A DNA stretch of 64,000 bases from Ekhidna sp051379705 (GCF_051379705.1 NZ_CP179868.1:3162001-3226000), one strand, 5' to 3'; shown: positions 50,440-60,215, numbered from the stretch's first letter. Notes: generated by a model from the sequence alone, not told the origin. A program made the numbers and translations.

Positions 50440-51462
50440 TCACTTTCGCCTGTAGATTTCAGCAAATTTTTGAAGGCAAATCGTCGAGCCTAAAAGGATC
50501 AAATGGTCTTCCTTGCCTACTACCGTTTGTCCGGCAGGCGCGGGAATAATTCCTTTAATATCATCTTTGACACCTATCACTACTGCCCCGGTTCGTTCTA
50601 AAATATTCAGATCCGTGAGCGCTCTGTCTTTAAACTCGTCCTTCAATTCTTTATAGTCGATTTCCTCAAGATGATAATCCAGACCTGAAGTACCGTTAAT
50701 CAGATTCAGAAATTCGATCACGATGGGCTTGGTGATCATATGAGCCATAAACATACCGCCCAATGCATCCGGCCGAACGGTGAAATTTGCACCCGCATGA
50801 TAGAGTTTATCTTGCGTTTCTTCGCTTGAAGTTCTGGCTATGATTTTAATAGTAGGATTAAGGTTTCGGGCCGTCAAAGTAACAAATACATTTACTGAAT
50901 CTGAAGGAGTGGTTATGATAATGGCCGAGGCTCTTTCTATCCCTATCATCTTAAGGTCCTCGTCCTTGGTTGCGTCACCAATGAACCATTTCAATGGCTT
51001 GGGTATTTTATCAGCGATGGATTCATCCTTATCGATGATGATGAAATCTTGGCCGCTTTGTGCGAGTTCTTTGCATGCCTTTCGGCCATTTCGTCCGTAC
51101 CCACAAACTATTACATGGTCATTTAGCTTATTTAATTTCATGTTGGACCTCAGGTTTTTTAATATTTCATTTAGCCTACCCTCAAAGAAATAATTGGAAA
51201 CGACTGTCAGGATATATGCGAATAGTGTGACATTGAAGATAATATAAATAGAGGTAAAGATTCTTCCGGATGGCGTCAATTCTTTTACTTCCGTGAATCC
51301 TACAGTGCTCACAGTAATGATTGTCATGTAGATCGAGTCAACGGTGTTCATGTCTTCAATCAAAATGAACCCGACAATACCTATTGTGAGACTTATAATG
51401 AATAAGATTATAGCCGTGATAAGTCTTCTGAAATGCGCATTGTCTCGTAGCTGCTCAATCAT
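50440..51462 (-). CDS. Potassium channel with RCK (TrkA-N/TrkA-C) domain
   Basis: The 340-residue protein has two membrane helices around a pore loop with filter TVSTVGFTE (residues about 51-59), close to the TVGYGD consensus but with F-T-E in place of Y-G-D, then a TrkA-N domain (VIVCGYGRNGRKACKEL) and TrkA-C. It is of the MthK type, gated by a cytoplasmic ligand. The altered filter could change selectivity. Confidence 0.85.
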   Translation of the reverse strand: MIEQLRDNAHFRRLITAIILFIISLTIGIVGFILIEDMNTVDSIYMTIITVSTVGFTEVKELTPSGRIFTSIYIIFNVTLFAYILTVVSNYFFEGRLNEILKNLRSNMKLNKLNDHVIVCGYGRNGRKACKELAQSGQDFIIIDKDESIADKIPKPLKWFIGDATKDEDLKMIGIERASAIIITTPSDSVNVFVTLTARNLNPTIKIIARTSSEETQDKLYHAGANFTVRPDALGGMFMAHMITKPIVIEFLNLINGTSGLDYHLEEIDYKELKDEFKDRALTDLNILERTGAVVIGVKDDIKGIIPAPAGQTVVGKEDHLILLGSTICLQKFAEIYRRK

Positions 51463-51580
51463 ACTTACAATTTACTGCCTGATTGAATCAAAGCGAAAAT
51501 CACATTGAATTCATTTTCTTTCAGTAAATGTTTCACTGATCTTTCGAGACAAGACACAGGTATATTATCTTGCCAACGGA

Positions 51581-53397
51581 ATGGAAAATTTTGTGGTATC
51601 GGCACGTAAGTATAGACCGCTCGGTTTCGAGGAGGTAGTGGGGCAGGAGCACATTACCACAACGCTTGAAAATGCCATCAACTCCAATCACTTAGGTCAA
51701 GCATTGCTTTTCTGCGGACCTAGAGGCGTAGGTAAAACCACTTGCGCGCGGATTCTGGCTAAGACTATCAACGGATTTGAGAACGAAGGTCCAGAGGGAA
51801 CTTCCAATTTCAACATCTTCGAGTTGGATGCCGCTTCCAACAACTCCGTAGAAGACATTCGAAACCTGATTGATCAGGTAAGATATCCGCCTCAGCAAGG
51901 AAAGTATAAGGTATACATCATCGATGAGGTTCACATGCTTTCCACCCAGGCCTTCAACGCGTTTTTGAAGACGCTGGAAGAACCACCTGATTATGCCATT
52001 TTCATTTTGGCAACTACTGAAAAGCACAAAGTGATACCAACAATCCTTTCCAGATGTCAGATCTATGATTTCAATCGTATTGAAGTCAGCGATATCGTAA
52101 AGCAATTGGAAAAGATCGCTTCCAGTGAAAAGGTAGAGGCAGAAAATGAAGCTTTACACCTGATTGCACAAAAAGCCGACGGTGCCTTAAGAGATGCACT
52201 TTCCATTTTTGATTTGATAACCACTTTTTCATCAGATGGAAAGATCACCTATCAGGATACGATCAAGAACTTACACATCCTTGATTACGACTACTACTTC
52301 AAGTTGGTAGATGATCTCTTGGATCAAAATATGTCCGGTGCACTGATGTTGTTTGATGAGATTTTGAGGAATGGCTTTGATGGAAACAATTTCCTTAATG
52401 GTTTTCAGCAGCATCTCAGAAATTTGCTGGTTTCAAAAGACAACCAGACCATCACTTTATTGGAAGTCACAGATAACCTGAAGGCAAAGTATGCTGAGCA
52501 ATCAGGCAAGTGTAGCCCTTCATTTCTTCTTTCTGCATTGAATATTTCCAATCAGTTTGAGTTGAACTTCAAGCAAAGCAAAAATCAGCGATTGCATGTG
52601 GAGCTTTGTCTCATGAAGCTGGCTCACTTAACCAGCGCTCTTACACTTAGCTCCTCTGATGACGGAGCAAAAAAAAAAGGTCACACAGTGACAAGATAAA
52701 AGAAGAGTTAAGCGATAGGACTGAACCTCAAAATGACAAAGATCCGGGACAGCTTAAAGTGAAGCCTGATCAAACTCCAAAGGCTGTGTTGCCTAAAGAA
52801 GAGGCGGTGGAAGCACCAGGTCCTGTGCAGGATGACATACCTCCGCCACCCACAGAAGAACCCCAGTCAGCTTCAAATAAAGGAACTGACCAATCAGAGC
52901 CATCAAAACCCAAACCAAGTCCGGTTCTAAAACCTTCTACTTCTGACAAGCCAAAAGAGACACCCAGTATTTTTGGAAAAAAGAAATCCAAAGAACAAAC
53001 TGAAGAAGCCTCACCGGTAATTGATAAAAAGGAAACGGAGTATTCGGATGATGATCTCCAGCGTGTTTGGAAAGCTTTTGCCGATCAAAAAACAGATGCC
53101 GGAGATACAGAGCGACTGGTGCTGAGTAAGTCAGTGAAAAAGGGCGATAATCACAGTTTCATCATTATGCTGGGCAGTCAGCTGGAAGTCTCCTTTTTGG
53201 AGAAATTTGATACTGAATTGGTTCAATACTTCAGAGCTGAGCTTGAAAATGATCACATCGTGATCCGTACGGAGATCGCTGAGATCAAGGACGAGAAAAA
53301 GCTTTATACCAGCACCGACATCTTCGATTACATGGTCAAACAAAATCCGGATTTAAAAGATTTAAAAGATCGATTGGGATTGGATTTTGATTATTAG
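51581..53397 (+). CDS. dnaX: DNA polymerase III gamma/tau subunit with -1 frameshift
   Basis: The zero frame (51581-52699) encodes 372 residues: Walker A GPRGVGKTTCARIL, DEVHMLS and the SRC sensor. At 52669-52678 there are ten As; a -1 shift there joins the frame to 53397, giving a product of about 605 residues whose second part is a Pro/Lys-rich linker and a tau C-terminal domain. The zero frame ends 21 bp after the slip, so a short gamma and a full tau are expected. The hairpin GTCAC-ACA-GTGAC follows directly and GGAG precedes it by 1 bp, as in E. coli dnaX. The four-Cys zinc module seen in most DnaX proteins is missing between CARILAKTING and FNIFELDAAS. Tau links the clamp loader to the polymerases and helicase. 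Confidence 0.85.
52664..52694 (+). promoter_or_regulatory. Programmed -1 frameshift (or slippage) site of dnaX
   Basis: GGAG (52664-52667), C, then ten As (52669-52678), then GGTCACACAGTGAC with a 5-bp stem (GTCAC/GTGAC, 52680-52692). The zero frame stops at 52697-52699; the -1 frame stays open for 718 bp. Both ribosomal frameshifting and transcript slippage on the A-run would give two products. Confidence 0.78.
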
Positions 53398-53417
53398 TTC
53401 TCATTTAATTCTACAGT

Positions 53418-53864
53418 ATGATTTATCGATTACGGCACTTTGAAAACAATATGCAGATCGTGTCTTCGCTTGGTTGGATAATGGTAATCGTCGGAGTGAT
53501 TACCCTATTTGTAGGACCTATTCCTGGTGGCTTGATTTTTATTTTACTTGGAGCAGGTCTTATTTGGCTTCAATTACGTGGTAAACGGATCATGGTAGAT
53601 ACAACTTCCCGGACGGTTAAATCAGGTAGAGAAATTACAAGTATTGACAATCCATCTCAGGTGTTCATGAAAGAGGTCAGAGTTTCGCAAACAGTAAATT
53701 CAAGAGGAAGCTCTGCCAACGTGAAGATGTATTTCTACAAAGCCTACATTCAAGATGGAGATAATAATATCCTCATTTCATGTAATCGAAATGATCAACG
53801 TGATATGGAGGCATTGAAAAGAATTGCCAATGATCTAAAAATACCTTTTGAGAAGAATTATTAG
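53418..53864 (+). CDS. Small membrane protein of unknown function
   Basis: The 148-residue protein has one hydrophobic hairpin (SSLGWIMVIVGVITLFVGPIPGGLIFILLGAGLIWLQL-type, about 16-50) and a C-terminal domain of beta character, with a Ser/Lys-rich strand set (MYFYKAYIQDGDNNILISC). It is 20 bp after dnaX, possibly co-transcribed. Family not recognised. Confidence 0.6.
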   Translation: MIYRLRHFENNMQIVSSLGWIMVIVGVITLFVGPIPGGLIFILLGAGLIWLQLRGKRIMVDTTSRTVKSGREITSIDNPSQVFMKEVRVSQTVNSRGSSANVKMYFYKAYIQDGDNNILISCNRNDQRDMEALKRIANDLKIPFEKNY

Positions 53865-53884
53865 GATTTGATTAATACTAAATT

Positions 53885-55687
53885 CTATTGCTCTCCATAA
53901 ACCTTCAAGTCCTGTCCGACATTCAAATCAAATGTCTTCATGCCGTTTAGGTCCATCACCTCATCGACAGTCATGTCGTACTTACGAGAGATAGCGTAAA
54001 GTGTCTCCCCAGGTTGTACTGTATGTTCAATAATATTCTTACCAGCCGAGGCTTCCTCGATAGGCGCTTTAACCAAAATATTTTGGCTGATCTTGAGAGC
54101 ATCTGGATTTGGAAGCTCATTCCATCGCAGCAGATCATCCATTTTTACCTCATACAATTGAGAAATTCCCCACAATGATTCTCCGGAAGCCACCGTATGA
54201 ATTTTTACCTTTCTGAGTCGTTCTTCCTTCATATCCACTTCAGGCACTACGATTGGTGCAACTTCTTCTTCAATAACTTCTTCGTCCAGAGGCTCCTCGA
54301 CGGATTCTTTCGTAATGACTGCATCTTCTACTGAATTGGTAGAAGCGGTAGGTTTAGCCACAGGTTTGGTGATCACAGGGCTGGTCAGTTTGTGATAAGC
54401 TATCGGCTCACTGGTAGGTCGGGTTCTGTCCATCCAAAGCACTCTTCCGGGCTTTAATTCATCAATGACGCTCATGCGATTTCTGCTGGCGAGCTTGCTC
54501 AGTTTGATGCCGTATTGCTGAGATATCTCCCAGAGGCTTTCATCCGATTTGGTAACATGGAATCCAATCTTAGCTTTTCCCTTTTTCTTTTTGATGTAGT
54601 AAAACTCATTGGCAATGATCTTATCTGTCTCTCCCATGTCATTGTACTTCCTAAATTTCTTTTCTGAAACACCGGCCCGTGCCGATAAGCTGTGTACATC
54701 GTCACTATTTCTAGCTAAAATAGATGGAATGCCATTGAGTGGGATGATAGTGGATTTGTTCGCTTCAGTTATCCCGGGTGTTAATTCAGAAGGGTAAATC
54801 TTGGATTGAGGTTCAGAAATCTTGCTTCTCTTGTTTGAGTTTTCCGCCACAAGTCGTTTAGGAGGAGTGCCCTTTCTAGGAATCATTACCGAGTAGGTTT
54901 TGTCAGAAGGCACAGACCCACGTAACAGCCACTTGTTGTATTTTTTCAGTTCCTCCGGATCCACTTTCTCTTGACGAGCAATTTGTTCCAACGATTTGCC
55001 TCCTGTATTGGTGATTTCGTCAAGCCAAATACCTTCTGAATGGGGAAGTCCAACGGAAGGAGTAAACGCAACTACATGGGCAATGAACTTCTTCAGGTAC
55101 CAATAGGTATTCGTAGTGATGGTTAATTTCTTCTTTCCGTAGTTTGATTTATCTGTATGGTTTTTCGCTCCACCGGCACCGGCCTGATAAGCAATGACTG
55201 CATAGGCCCAGTTGTCAAAATAGAAATTGTTTGAGTTGAAATACTTACCTGAGCCACGAGAAGCGGAAACAATATTGAGTCTTTCATCTACTTTTCGATC
55301 TACCACTAGCCCTACTTCCCTGCCTGTAAAGTCTTTGAATTGCCAGAATCCAACGGCATTGGCTGAAGAGACCGCATCTGAAATCAATGCACTTTCCTGT
55401 ATTGCCAGGAACTTGATTTCATCCGGAATGCCTGCTTTTTTGTGCTCCCTTTCGATGTAAGGAAAATAGAGATTCATACGATCGACCAGAATGCCGAAAT
55501 AGGTCTGACTCTTGGTCAATCGATCCACATCCTTCTGAATTTGCCTACGAGCGGATTCATTGATAGTAAGCTTCACATCACCAATCATCATCTCGCGAGG
55601 TACCGTCTGAGAAAATGCGGTGAGGTTAACCATTAGGAATAGTACCCAGCCTGAAACTTGAACCTTATAGCTAAAACCTTTCTTCAT
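53885..55687 (-). CDS. LysM lytic transglycosylase (MltD-like)
   Basis: The 600-residue protein has a signal peptide (about 1-26), a transglycosylase SLT domain (about 85-230: LAIQESALISDAVSSANAVGFWQF with catalytic Glu, and YAVIAYQAGAGG) and several LysM repeats (about 370-420, 500-545 and 552-598: HTVASGESLWGISQLYEV, HTVQPGETLYAISRKYDM). It cuts peptidoglycan glycan strands at the periplasm. It overlaps the methyltransferase by 4 bp (55684-55687). Confidence 0.9.
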   Translation of the reverse strand: MKKGFSYKVQVSGWVLFLMVNLTAFSQTVPREMMIGDVKLTINESARRQIQKDVDRLTKSQTYFGILVDRMNLYFPYIEREHKKAGIPDEIKFLAIQESALISDAVSSANAVGFWQFKDFTGREVGLVVDRKVDERLNIVSASRGSGKYFNSNNFYFDNWAYAVIAYQAGAGGAKNHTDKSNYGKKKLTITTNTYWYLKKFIAHVVAFTPSVGLPHSEGIWLDEITNTGGKSLEQIARQEKVDPEELKKYNKWLLRGSVPSDKTYSVMIPRKGTPPKRLVAENSNKRSKISEPQSKIYPSELTPGITEANKSTIIPLNGIPSILARNSDDVHSLSARAGVSEKKFRKYNDMGETDKIIANEFYYIKKKKGKAKIGFHVTKSDESLWEISQQYGIKLSKLASRNRMSVIDELKPGRVLWMDRTRPTSEPIAYHKLTSPVITKPVAKPTASTNSVEDAVITKESVEEPLDEEVIEEEVAPIVVPEVDMKEERLRKVKIHTVASGESLWGISQLYEVKMDDLLRWNELPNPDALKISQNILVKAPIEEASAGKNIIEHTVQPGETLYAISRKYDMTVDEVMDLNGMKTFDLNVGQDLKVYGEQ

Positions 55688-56322
55688 ATCTTTCGCAATA
55701 TCATCAACCCATCACGGATGGGAAATAAAACGTTTTGTACCCTGGAATCGGTATTCGCTTTTTGATTGAATGAACGTATCGACTCAGTGGCCTTGTCATT
55801 CTTAGACTTATCAAACACTTTGCCACTCCATAGCACATTATCGGCAATGATAAATCCTCCGGTCTTCACTTGGTCAATTACCAGATCAAAATAGCTTACA
55901 TAATTCTCTTTGTCCGCATCGATAAAGACAAGATCCCAGGATGATTGCAATGTTGGAATAATGTCCATCGCATTGCCTACTTTCATTTCTATTTGTTCGG
56001 AATAGTCTGATTGAGCAAAGTATTGCTTCGTTCGCACCGACAACTCTTCATTGTTGTCAATGGTGATCAATTTTCCATCGGATTGCAGACCTTCTGCCAA
56101 ACACAGTGCTGCATAGCCGGTGTAGGTTCCAATCTCCAGGATATTACTTGGTCGTATCATGTGCGAAAGCATAGATAATACGCGTCCTTGAAGATGACCG
56201 GAAAGCATGCGAGGCTTCAATACATGGAGGTGAGTTTCCCTGTTGATTTGCTGGAGCAAACCAGATTCAGGCTCGGAGTGATCTTCCACATATTTCTGAA
56301 GATCGTCAGGTAAAAATTCCAT
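55684..56322 (-). CDS. Class I O-methyltransferase (COMT/CCoAMT type)
   Basis: The 212-residue protein has ILEIGTYTGYAALCLAEGL (SAM motif I), LITIDNNEE, WDLVFIDADKENY (motif with metal-binding Asp) and GGFIIADNVLWSGKV. Members methylate catechol-like hydroxyls. It is upstream of and coupled to the transglycosylase gene; substrate unknown. Confidence 0.88.
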   Translation of the reverse strand: MEFLPDDLQKYVEDHSEPESGLLQQINRETHLHVLKPRMLSGHLQGRVLSMLSHMIRPSNILEIGTYTGYAALCLAEGLQSDGKLITIDNNEELSVRTKQYFAQSDYSEQIEMKVGNAMDIIPTLQSSWDLVFIDADKENYVSYFDLVIDQVKTGGFIIADNVLWSGKVFDKSKNDKATESIRSFNQKANTDSRVQNVLFPIRDGLMILRKI

Positions 56323-56338
56323 GTATGTAAAGATAGAA

Positions 56339-57577
56339 TTATTCTGGCAGATAAGTCAAAGCACTCATCTGATCGGAGGGTAAATATTGTGTAGCTAATT
56401 CCTGAATGTGATTGGAGGTAATTCCATCGATCTTTTCAAAGACACTATTGATATCCGGAACCTTATTCAAATCCAATTGACTCTTGGCCATCATCAGCAT
56501 AATAGCATTTTTGTTTTCCTCTGAAAGAGCCATTTGTCCCTTGATTTGATTCTTAGCTTTGTGCAACTGCATGTTGCCAAGAGGTTTATTTTTTAATGCT
56601 TCGATCTCCCTGAGAATAATTCGCTGGCTTTTCTTGATGTTTTTGGGATCGGTGGCGAAGTATATAGCAAACTGTCCGACCTCAAAGTACGGCGCGTAGC
56701 TTGCATCTACTCCGTATACTAATCCATGTTTTTCTCGAAGGCTGAGGTTTAAGCGTGAACTCATACTCGGCCCTCCTAGTAGGTTTACCAGAAAGAAAAA
56801 TGGAATGCGATTGGGATCTTGGATACTCAAGGAAGGCATACCCATCGCGAAGTGGGCTTGTGTAATCGGCTTCTTAACTTCTTTTCTGGAAGGTGTGTAT
56901 CCTGAAAACCACTTTCGGTCTAGCGTGTGATTTTTGTGCGGGATGTCTTTTAAATATTTCGTCGCTAAACGTTGAATCTTCTTGGCAGAGTAATTTCCAA
57001 CACTCGATAGGATGATCTTTTCGGTATTGAGATTGCGATCAAGAAAGGCGCGAAAATCTCCCTTTTGAAAAGATTTTACTGTTTGCTCGGTTCCCAGAAT
57101 GTTTCTTCCTAATGGGTGATTGGGGAACAGAAGTTCATCAAACTCATCCTGTATGGAATCCTCCGGAGTATCACGATACATGCTCATCTCTTCCAAGATG
57201 ACAGTGCGTTCCTTTTCAATCTGCTTTTCTGGGAAGGTAGAATTGAAGGTGATGTCGCATAGTAGCTCTACCGCTTTGTCCAGGTGGATATCTAGCAGCG
57301 AAGCATAGAAACAGATTTTTTCTTTGGTTGTGTAGGCATTTAACTCGCCACCCAATGATTCCAAGCGGTTGATAATGTGGTAGGAGCTGCGCTTGGTGGT
57401 TCCTTTGAAGACCATGTGTTCCAGAAAATGGGCAAGTCCTTGCTCATCTGACGATTCGTCTCGGCTTCCCATATCCAACATAATCCCCACGTGGGCGATT
57501 TTGGTATGATTTACTTCTTTGTGGATGACCCGAATGCCATTGGGTAGTTCGATCAGCTCGTATTCCTTCTTGCTCAT
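56339..57577 (-). CDS. M16-family zinc peptidase
   Basis: The 412-residue protein has HFLEHMVFKGT (inverse zinc motif HxxEH) near residue 49, and ERTVILEEMSMYRDTPED with the downstream Glu ligand at about 123. It is of the single-subunit PqqL/MPP-beta type, about half of a pitrilysin. Likely cytoplasmic or periplasmic without a signal peptide. It is 16 bp from the O-methyltransferase gene. Confidence 0.9.
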   Translation of the reverse strand: MSKKEYELIELPNGIRVIHKEVNHTKIAHVGIMLDMGSRDESSDEQGLAHFLEHMVFKGTTKRSSYHIINRLESLGGELNAYTTKEKICFYASLLDIHLDKAVELLCDITFNSTFPEKQIEKERTVILEEMSMYRDTPEDSIQDEFDELLFPNHPLGRNILGTEQTVKSFQKGDFRAFLDRNLNTEKIILSSVGNYSAKKIQRLATKYLKDIPHKNHTLDRKWFSGYTPSRKEVKKPITQAHFAMGMPSLSIQDPNRIPFFFLVNLLGGPSMSSRLNLSLREKHGLVYGVDASYAPYFEVGQFAIYFATDPKNIKKSQRIILREIEALKNKPLGNMQLHKAKNQIKGQMALSEENKNAIMLMMAKSQLDLNKVPDINSVFEKIDGITSNHIQELATQYLPSDQMSALTYLPE

Positions 57578-57624
57578 TGAAGCGCAAAGGTAGGATTAAG
57601 TTGTCAGTTTAAGGTTGTTGCTAC

Positions 57625-58161
57625 TTATTTTGGTTCTGCAACCACAGACAGTTTTTTCATCGCTTTTTCAACAGCGCTCCAGATCTCAGCTTTGTCGTAG
57701 ACGGGATATAATTCCATGTATCGGACGGCATTGGAACGCCAGATTACTTCTGATTTCTCACGATCGATCACATCAATAATCAAGCTGCCTTTAAGAAACT
57801 TCTCATATTCGGGATACAAGTTGCCAATCCAACCAATTTCTGGCATCAATCCATCATAGTTGTCTGCAACTTCTGCAGAGTCTTCTTCTACTATCATGAA
57901 AAAATTCAACATCAGATCAGAAGTTTCATCGCTCTGTTCATAGCCTTTTTGATACATATTGTAAGCGACTGCATTGGATATCTCATCTACCACACGCTGA
58001 TCATATAGGTAATCTGGCCCTTGGTAAGTGACTTCACATCCCTCCAGCCAGCACCAGGTTTTATAAGCATCAAATGATTGATCGGGCTTTTGATAGGTTT
58101 TCACTTTGACTGCACATCCTGATACAATCAATACGAGGAGAATTAGACATAGCTTTTGCAT
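57625..58161 (-). CDS. DUF4136-like lipoprotein
   Basis: The ATG at 58161 gives a lipoprotein signal (MQKLCLILLVLIVSGCA); the longer frame adds nine residues. The 178-residue product has FDAYKTWCWLEGCEV, VVDEISNAVAYNMYQKGYEQ and SLIIDVIDREKSEVIWRSNAVRYM, the DUF4136 pattern. Role unknown. Confidence 0.78.
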   Translation of the reverse strand: MQKLCLILLVLIVSGCAVKVKTYQKPDQSFDAYKTWCWLEGCEVTYQGPDYLYDQRVVDEISNAVAYNMYQKGYEQSDETSDLMLNFFMIVEEDSAEVADNYDGLMPEIGWIGNLYPEYEKFLKGSLIIDVIDREKSEVIWRSNAVRYMELYPVYDKAEIWSAVEKAMKKLSVVAEPK

Positions 58162-58250
58162 GAGTTCTTGACTTTCGTGCAAGTTCATGAAGGATTTAAT
58201 TTGGAATACTGATTAGGATCAGTTGTGAAGGTGAATTACGTCAAATTGGA

Positions 58251-58445
58251 TTATTGACTTTTAGATCTACTCGATCCGGTAATTTCTTTAATGACCTTAG
58301 TGAAATCCGAGACAAAGCATGTAAGTAAAAGGGCCATCATTATTACGTCAAGTTCTTTATAGGTCTGACCAAGATAGAATAAGTACGATGCGGCTATAAT
58401 TAGAAAGATTAAACGCAGTACGCCAATGATTAACTTTTCGTTCAT
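58251..58445 (-). CDS. Small two-helix membrane protein
   Basis: The 64-residue protein has two hydrophobic segments (LIIGVLRLIFLIIAASYLFYLG and VIMMALLLTCFVSDF) and a basic tail. It overlaps the sigma factor gene by 4 bp (58442-58445), so it is co-expressed with it; it could hold or signal to the sigma factor, though it has no zinc-finger motif of anti-sigma factors. Confidence 0.6.
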   Translation of the reverse strand: MNEKLIIGVLRLIFLIIAASYLFYLGQTYKELDVIMMALLLTCFVSDFTKVIKEITGSSRSKSQ

Positions 58446-59677
58446 GATTTTCTTAACTCGGATAACTTGTCACTAAGATAAGCTCTTTCCTTTTCATTCT
58501 TCGTGAGCTCTATAGCCTTTTCAAGGGCATTCTTCGCGTCATCCATATTCCCTAGTTTGTGAAGCATTTCACTTTTGATAGCATAGAAAAGGTAGTACTC
58601 ATCAAAGAACTGTGTGGCTTCTAAGCGCTCAATTTCTTTGACGCCTAATAGGGATCCATGCACCTTTTCTAAAGCAACCACACGGTTAAGTTCGACAATG
58701 GGACTTGGGGAAACCTGCAGTTGTAAATCATACAATGCAAGGATGTTTTTCCAGTCTGTTTCCTGGAAAGTCTTTGCACGGCAATGAGTAGCGCTAATGG
58801 CCGCCTGGATGAGATACTCATTTATTGAATCTTCTTGAGAAGCACGATCCAGATAGATCAGCCCTTGTTGAATCAACTCCTGATTCCATTTGGATCGATC
58901 TTGTTCTTCGAGCGTGATCACATGGCCTTGCTTATCCGTTCGAGCTGCAAATCGCGAAGAATGGAAAAGCATTAGTGCAATCAATGCGTTGGCTGCAGGG
59001 GTATTGCAAATCTCACTTTCTATAAGCACACGATTCAGTCTGATTGCATCTTCACATAGCTCCATCCGCATCAGGGTTTCACCTTCTGCAGATTTATATC
59101 CTTCATTGAAAAGCAGATAAATAATCTTAAGAACCATGTCGAGCCGGTTCTCAATTTCATGCGCAGGTGGCAGGATCAATTTTATTTCATCCTTCTTAAA
59201 TTTTTTCTTGGCTCGCGTATAAGCTTTGGCCACTGTCTCCTCTTTCTTAAGCAATGAACTTGATATTTCTCGAATCGAAAGCCCACCTAGAATTTTTAAA
59301 GTCAGAATAATCTGATATTCTTGGCTAAGTGAAGGGTGACAGCAGGCAAACATCATGCGCACCAGGTCGTCGTTGATCGATTCTGAGGATAAGTCTTCAT
59401 TCATTTCTACTACACGCTCCGGTACTTCCTGATTATCCGTTTTTTGATCACGTCTTAGCTGGTCGATCATTTTGTTTCTGGCTACTCGAAAAATCCATCC
59501 GGTGGGATTGTCCGGAATTTGAGAGTAGGGCCAGGTTTGCATAGCCTTGATTAAGGCTTCCTGTACACTATCCTCGGCCAATTCAAGATTGGACGCACCA
59601 TATTTGCTGGTGAGATGTGATACCGCCTTACCATATTCTGTACGAAAGAAATGATCCACAAGCTGTGAGGTCTGCAT
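58442..59677 (-). CDS. ECF sigma factor of the ECF42 type (DUF6596 tail)
   Basis: The 411-residue protein has sigma-70 region 2 (about 15-80, EDSVQEALIKAMQTWPYSQIPDNPTGWIFRVARN) and region 4 (about 110-160, LTLKILGGLSIREISSSLLKKEETVAKAY), followed by a long helical TPR-like tail (IIYLLFNEGYKSAEG, ATHCRAKTFQETDW). This is the layout of group ECF42, whose tail is needed for activity and which controls DGPF-domain genes. The adjacent DGPF gene fits. There is no classical anti-sigma gene. Confidence 0.9.
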   Translation of the reverse strand: MQTSQLVDHFFRTEYGKAVSHLTSKYGASNLELAEDSVQEALIKAMQTWPYSQIPDNPTGWIFRVARNKMIDQLRRDQKTDNQEVPERVVEMNEDLSSESINDDLVRMMFACCHPSLSQEYQIILTLKILGGLSIREISSSLLKKEETVAKAYTRAKKKFKKDEIKLILPPAHEIENRLDMVLKIIYLLFNEGYKSAEGETLMRMELCEDAIRLNRVLIESEICNTPAANALIALMLFHSSRFAARTDKQGHVITLEEQDRSKWNQELIQQGLIYLDRASQEDSINEYLIQAAISATHCRAKTFQETDWKNILALYDLQLQVSPSPIVELNRVVALEKVHGSLLGVKEIERLEATQFFDEYYLFYAIKSEMLHKLGNMDDAKNALEKAIELTKNEKERAYLSDKLSELRKS

Positions 59678-59688
59678 ACCTTAAAGTT

Positions 59689-59763
59689 GTCATTCCTGAC
59701 GAATGATAATGAGTTTAGGAATCTTATATGATGCTGTAAGATTTCTGCATTCGCAGGAATGAC
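59689..59763. repeat. 75-bp palindromic repeat between sigma factor and DGPF gene
   Basis: GTCATTCCTG-AC-GAATG at the left pairs with CATTCG-CAGGAATGAC at the right, and inside AGGAATCTTATA pairs with TGTAAGATTTCT. Elements of this kind, built around GTCATTCCTGCGAATG, are dispersed in many genomes and are likely non-autonomous. It would also fold at the end of the DGPF transcript. Confidence 0.6.
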
Positions 59764-59774
59764 GTGTGAAAAAT

Positions 59775-60110
59775 TTAAACTCCCATATCTGTGATAATCT
59801 CCCGTACTTCGGTAGTTCCTCCGAATTCAAAGATTGGGCAATCCTTGGATAATTCTACAGCGTGATCCATGTCTTTTGCATCCAAGTGAACATAGCCACC
59901 TACGATTTCTTTCCCTTCAGTAAATGGCCCATCTGTAACGATTTTTCCACCGGACCCTACCACTTTGCCTTCTTGCTGCAATGGATATCCTTCAGCTTGC
60001 ACCTTAGCCATCCATTCGCCCCATCGTTGCATATGCGCTTGCATCTGTTCAGGTGATTGGTTTTCATAGCCAGCGTCACCGCCGCGAAATACGTACAAAT
60101 ACTTTTTCAT
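59775..60110 (-). CDS. YCII/DGPF-domain protein
   Basis: The 111-residue protein has a YCII-related fold with the signature VTDGPFTEGKEIVGGY near residue 57. DGPF proteins are the usual targets and partners of ECF42 sigma factors, and this one sits 97 bp upstream of one, in the same orientation. Biochemical role unknown. Confidence 0.9.
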   Translation of the reverse strand: MKKYLYVFRGGDAGYENQSPEQMQAHMQRWGEWMAKVQAEGYPLQQEGKVVGSGGKIVTDGPFTEGKEIVGGYVHLDAKDMDHAVELSKDCPIFEFGGTTEVREIITDMGV

Positions 60111-60215
60111 AGTGTTTTAGAGTTTTAGTTAAGTTAAATATTTCCCTAGAGACGAAGTGCAAAATGGATAATGGACAATTGTGGATTAGTAATTCTTATT
60201 TAGCTTAAGATCAAT

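Noticed and set aside
52664..53397. Treating dnaX as a pseudogene broken by a frameshift
   Set aside because: The break is at a ten-A slippery run with an upstream GGAG and a downstream hairpin, and the rest of tau is intact in the -1 frame.
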